64,000 nt of DNA, from assembly GCA_965203735.1 (NCBI GenBank), contig OZ241909.1, positions 1,736,001 through 1,800,000 on the forward strand, written 5' to 3'. A program made the translations under genes and the position numbers. Of the stretch, positions 61,447 through 64,000 are shown one piece after another. Positions within the stretch are counted from its first letter, which is position 1, and each line of letters opens with the position of its first letter. A model generated the notes under the pieces. The model was not told where the DNA came from. It saw nothing but the letters and a program-made list of their open reading frames with translations, and did not search any database. The DNA is from Bin55 sp965203735 (GTDB lineage Bacteria; Pseudomonadota; Gammaproteobacteria; Pseudomonadales; Azotimanducaceae).

Positions 61447-62217
61447 ATGGAAGAGAGTCAACTAACCGTTCGCAATATCGAGACCTACTACGGTCCGATT
61501 GTTGCAATTCGCGGTGTATCTCTTGACATCCCCAAGGAGTCCATCGTCACTGTTTTGGGAGCGAACGGGGCAGGTAAGACAACTGTTTTGAAGACCATTT
61601 CCGGGGCGATGGCTCCGCAAAAGGGAAGTGTCCACTTCCAAGGTGAGGAAATCACAGGAAGGGAACCCGACAAAGTTGCGCGAATGGGAATCGGGCACGT
61701 TCCGGAAGGTCGAGAGATCTTTCCTTTCTTGACTACTGAAGAAAACCTGATGATGGGTGCTTTTAGCCGCCGAGGACTGAAAGTGGGATCAGATCTAGAG
61801 CTCATCTATGCGTACTTTCCGCCACTGTGGGAAAACCGCAAGTTAACCGCCGGTTACCTGTCTGGCGGACAACAACAGATGTTGGCTATTGGTCGAGCTT
61901 TAATGCTCGCTCCCAAGCTCATGCTCCTCGACGAGCCGTCACTTGGTTTAGCTCCAAAACTGGTAGGCGAGATCGCGGAGATCATCAAGACAATCAACGA
62001 CGAACAGGGAGTAACCGTTCTACTTGTTGAACAAAACGCCAAGATGGCTCTGGAGTTGGCAGACTACGGTTACATCATGGAGAACGGTAGAGTCGTGATG
62101 GAGGATACCTGTGAGAGATTGTCCCAAGCTACTGATGTTCAAGAGTTCTATCTAGGAATGAAGGACAAGGGAGTGCGGGGCCAACGCCGATGGAAACAAA
62201 GGAAGACATGGCGATGA
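61447..62217 (+). CDS. livF: ABC transporter ATP-binding protein LivF
   Basis: A 256-residue ATPase, partner of LivG. Walker A GANGAGKTT, signature LSGGQQQMLAIGRAL, Walker B LMLLDEPSLGLAP, H-loop LVEQNAKMAL, and the LivF-type sequence GHVPEGREIFPFLTTEENLMMG in parts. A basic tail (GQRRWKQRKTWR) is longer than in most LivF proteins (about 235 residues) and overlaps the start of the ligase gene. ATG at 61447. Confidence 0.94.
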   Translation: MEESQLTVRNIETYYGPIVAIRGVSLDIPKESIVTVLGANGAGKTTVLKTISGAMAPQKGSVHFQGEEITGREPDKVARMGIGHVPEGREIFPFLTTEENLMMGAFSRRGLKVGSDLELIYAYFPPLWENRKLTAGYLSGGQQQMLAIGRALMLAPKLMLLDEPSLGLAPKLVGEIAEIIKTINDEQGVTVLLVEQNAKMALELADYGYIMENGRVVMEDTCERLSQATDVQEFYLGMKDKGVRGQRRWKQRKTWR

Positions 62218-64000
62218 CCGAAGAGGTTAAACCGAAAGTGGAGGAATCGGTTCCACAGCTGTTTCAGCGCAAAGTAGACAAACTATCAGAAAAAGTAGTG
62301 ATTCGAGAGAAGGACTTTGGAATATGGAACGAATACACTTGGTCCGATTGGGGTGAGCAGGCTCAACTCATTGGTCTGGGTCTCAAGGCTCTAGGACTTC
62401 AGAGGGGAGACACCGTTTCGATAGCCTCAGAAGTGAACAAGGAGTGGATGTATGCAGACTTGGGCTCTATATGTATCGGGGCAGTGTGCAATGGCGTATA
62501 TCCTACCGACGCTCCAAATCAGGTGGAATACCTGATCAACGACAGTGAAACCAAGTTCTATTTCGCGGAAGACGAAGAACAGCTAGACAAAGTTCTTCAG
62601 ATTCGAGAACAGGTTCCTACGCTCGAGAAGGTCATTGTTTTTGACATGGAAGGTCTCAGAAACCTTGATGACGACCTATGTATGTCGCTTGAAGCACTTT
62701 GCGAACTAGGGAGCCAATATCGGACGGAACACCCTGATGCGTGGTCGGAAGAAATCCAGGCTTCAGATATCGACGATCTCATGATCTTGACGTACACCTC
62801 GGGCACCACAGGTCCACCCAAGGGTGCAATGATCACCCAACGCAACATGCGATTCATGATGAATTGCGCTCAAGACTGTTTCTCAATGAGTTCCAATGAT
62901 CGACAACTCGGGTTCCTTCCGTTGGCGCACATTGCTGGACGCATGTTCTATGTCTTCTCGGTTATCCAGGCAGAGTCCGAAGTACATTTAGTGGAGAGCT
63001 TAGAGACCATGAACAACGACATCCAAGAAGTGGAGCCGACCGCCCACTTCGCGGTCCCCAGAGTTTGGGAAAAACAATATTCGGCAATCACAATCATGCG
63101 GAAGGACTCGACAGCTCTCGGGCGGTGGGCGTATGACCAAGCCATCCGTGTCGGCTATCGTCGCGCCTCCTTTCTGAAGGAATCGAAGAAGATTCCTCTG
63201 GGTCTCGCAATTTACTATGCATTCTTTAATTTTGCTGTGTTGCGAAACGTTCGCCGCGCACTTGGAATTGATCAATGCCGGTGGCTCGCTACCGCGGCTG
63301 CGCCCATTGCTCCAGATTTAATCGAATGGTATTGGGCGCTAGGAAGACCGATGTACGAGCTGTACGGTCAGACTGAATGTACTGGACTCGCTACCTGCAA
63401 TGTGGAATCCGCCCATCGAATAGGTAGTGTTGGTAGAACGATCAAGGATGTGGAGGTCGAGCTCTCGGAAGACGACGAGATTCTCATTCGCAGCCCTGGT
63501 GTAATCCGCGGCTACTGGAAGCAGCCGGAAAAGACTGCTGACACGATTCGGCAGGGTTGGTTATATACGGGCGACGTAGGCAGGATCGATGACGATGGCT
63601 ATGTGTACATCGTGGATCGAATGAAAGACATCTTGATCACCGCCGGTGGCAAGAACATCACTCCAAGTGAGATAGAGAATCAGCTGAAGTTCTCACCCTA
63701 CATCACGGATGCCGTCGTCGTCGGCGATCGTCGACCTTACCTAACATGTCTAATCATGATCGATCATGAGAATGTGACGCACTTTGCTCAAGACAATGAC
63801 GTGCCGTTCACGAACTACACGAGCCTGTGTCATACTACGGAAGTAACTGACTTGATTGGTAAGGAAGTTGATCGGGTCAATTCGATGTTCGCACAGGTCG
63901 AAACAATCAAGAAGTTCCGATTGATAGACCAGCTGCTGGATGCGGAGGACGAAGAGCTCACTCCTACGCAGAAGCTCAAACGCAAAGTCGTGAACGAAAA
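62190..64000 (+). CDS. AMP-dependent acyl-CoA ligase (long-chain fatty-acid type), 3'-truncated
   Basis: Open to the right edge of the window, about 603 residues visible. It is an ANL-family ligase that makes acyl-CoA from a free acid, ATP and CoA. Motifs: LTYTSGTTGPPKGAM (P-loop), FLPLAHIAGRM, YELYGQTECTGL, WLYTGDVG, VDRMKDILITAGGKNITPSEIE. This is the pattern of AMP-forming long-chain acyl-CoA synthetases (FadD15-like). Possible starts are ATG 62190, 62208 or 62214, all inside the end of livF, so it is coupled to the transporter. Transporter plus ligase suggests uptake and activation of a carboxylic acid. The end of the gene lies beyond the window. Confidence 0.92.
   Translation, partial: METKEDMAMTEEVKPKVEESVPQLFQRKVDKLSEKVVIREKDFGIWNEYTWSDWGEQAQLIGLGLKALGLQRGDTVSIASEVNKEWMYADLGSICIGAVCNGVYPTDAPNQVEYLINDSETKFYFAEDEEQLDKVLQIREQVPTLEKVIVFDMEGLRNLDDDLCMSLEALCELGSQYRTEHPDAWSEEIQASDIDDLMILTYTSGTTGPPKGAMITQRNMRFMMNCAQDCFSMSSNDRQLGFLPLAHIAGRMFYVFSVIQAESEVHLVESLETMNNDIQEVEPTAHFAVPRVWEKQYSAITIMRKDSTALGRWAYDQAIRVGYRRASFLKESKKIPLGLAIYYAFFNFAVLRNVRRALGIDQCRWLATAAAPIAPDLIEWYWALGRPMYELYGQTECTGLATCNVESAHRIGSVGRTIKDVEVELSEDDEILIRSPGVIRGYWKQPEKTADTIRQGWLYTGDVGRIDDDGYVYIVDRMKDILITAGGKNITPSEIENQLKFSPYITDAVVVGDRRPYLTCLIMIDHENVTHFAQDNDVPFTNYTSLCHTTEVTDLIGKEVDRVNSMFAQVETIKKFRLIDQLLDAEDEELTPTQKLKRKVVNE

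Noticed and set aside
1..64000. tRNA, rRNA, CRISPR, transposase, integrase and attachment sites
   Set aside because: I looked for cloverleaf-like sequence, regularly spaced repeats and transposase or integrase motifs and saw none. A tRNAscan, Infernal or CRISPR search would be decisive.

Overview
The window reads as a continuous chromosomal stretch of a gammaproteobacterium, probably marine or host-associated. The housekeeping genes (ppiD end, rnhA, dnaQ, nhaB, nudC, sohB, metH, nfuA, aroA) are all of recognisable gammaproteobacterial type. Both strands are densely coded, TTG and GTG starts are common, and I found no tRNA, rRNA, CRISPR array, insertion sequence or integrase. Two ankyrin-repeat proteins and a monomodular methylating polyketide synthase would fit a host-associated (for example sponge-associated) lifestyle; that is inference from gene content only.

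Layout. 1-3443: tail of a PpiD-like foldase, rnhA overlapping dnaQ, then nhaB on the minus strand. 3667-8486: three exported helical-repeat proteins of unknown role, two of them tandem paralogues. 8720-18834: nudC, an SCP2-like protein, sohB translationally coupled to an acrylyl-CoA-reductase-type oxidoreductase, a CPA2 antiporter, a protein with nuclease-like motifs, a DUF5916-type outer-membrane protein, a deazaflavin-reductase-like protein and an ankyrin protein. 18895-26382: metH (minus), nfuA (plus) and a norC-norB nitric oxide reductase with a small membrane protein before it and a cytochrome c after it. 26513-38551: lipid and redox enzymes, including a single-chain acyl-CoA carboxylase, an acyl-CoA dehydrogenase, a serine hydrolase, an epoxide hydrolase and a heme/PQQ dehydrogenase, plus aroA and a second ankyrin protein.

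38774-52189 is the most distinctive part, a compact polyketide or branched-lipid locus. It holds two alpha/beta hydrolases, a discrete acyl carrier protein, a phosphopantetheinyl transferase and a 3412-residue type I PKS ordered KS-AT-DH-MT-psiKR-ER-KR-ACP-KS-AT°. The first module has the domain order of fungal highly reducing PKSs. The protein then continues into a second KS and a shrunken pseudo-AT without a catalytic serine, and ends with no second ACP and no thioesterase. The discrete ACP, PPTase and hydrolases may supply the missing carrier, its activation and product release. The domain content predicts a fully reduced, C-methylated acyl chain. From memory this resembles the monomodular 'sup' PKSs of sponge symbionts, which I could not check.

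52335-64000: a SulP transporter with STAS and cNMP-like domains diverging from the PKS, a small outer-membrane barrel protein, a MuiA/DUF4139 protein, a crotonase-fold protein with replaced catalytic acids, and a branched-chain-type ABC transporter (livHMGF) overlapping an AMP-dependent acyl-CoA ligase that runs off the right edge. No substrate-binding protein of that transporter lies in the window.
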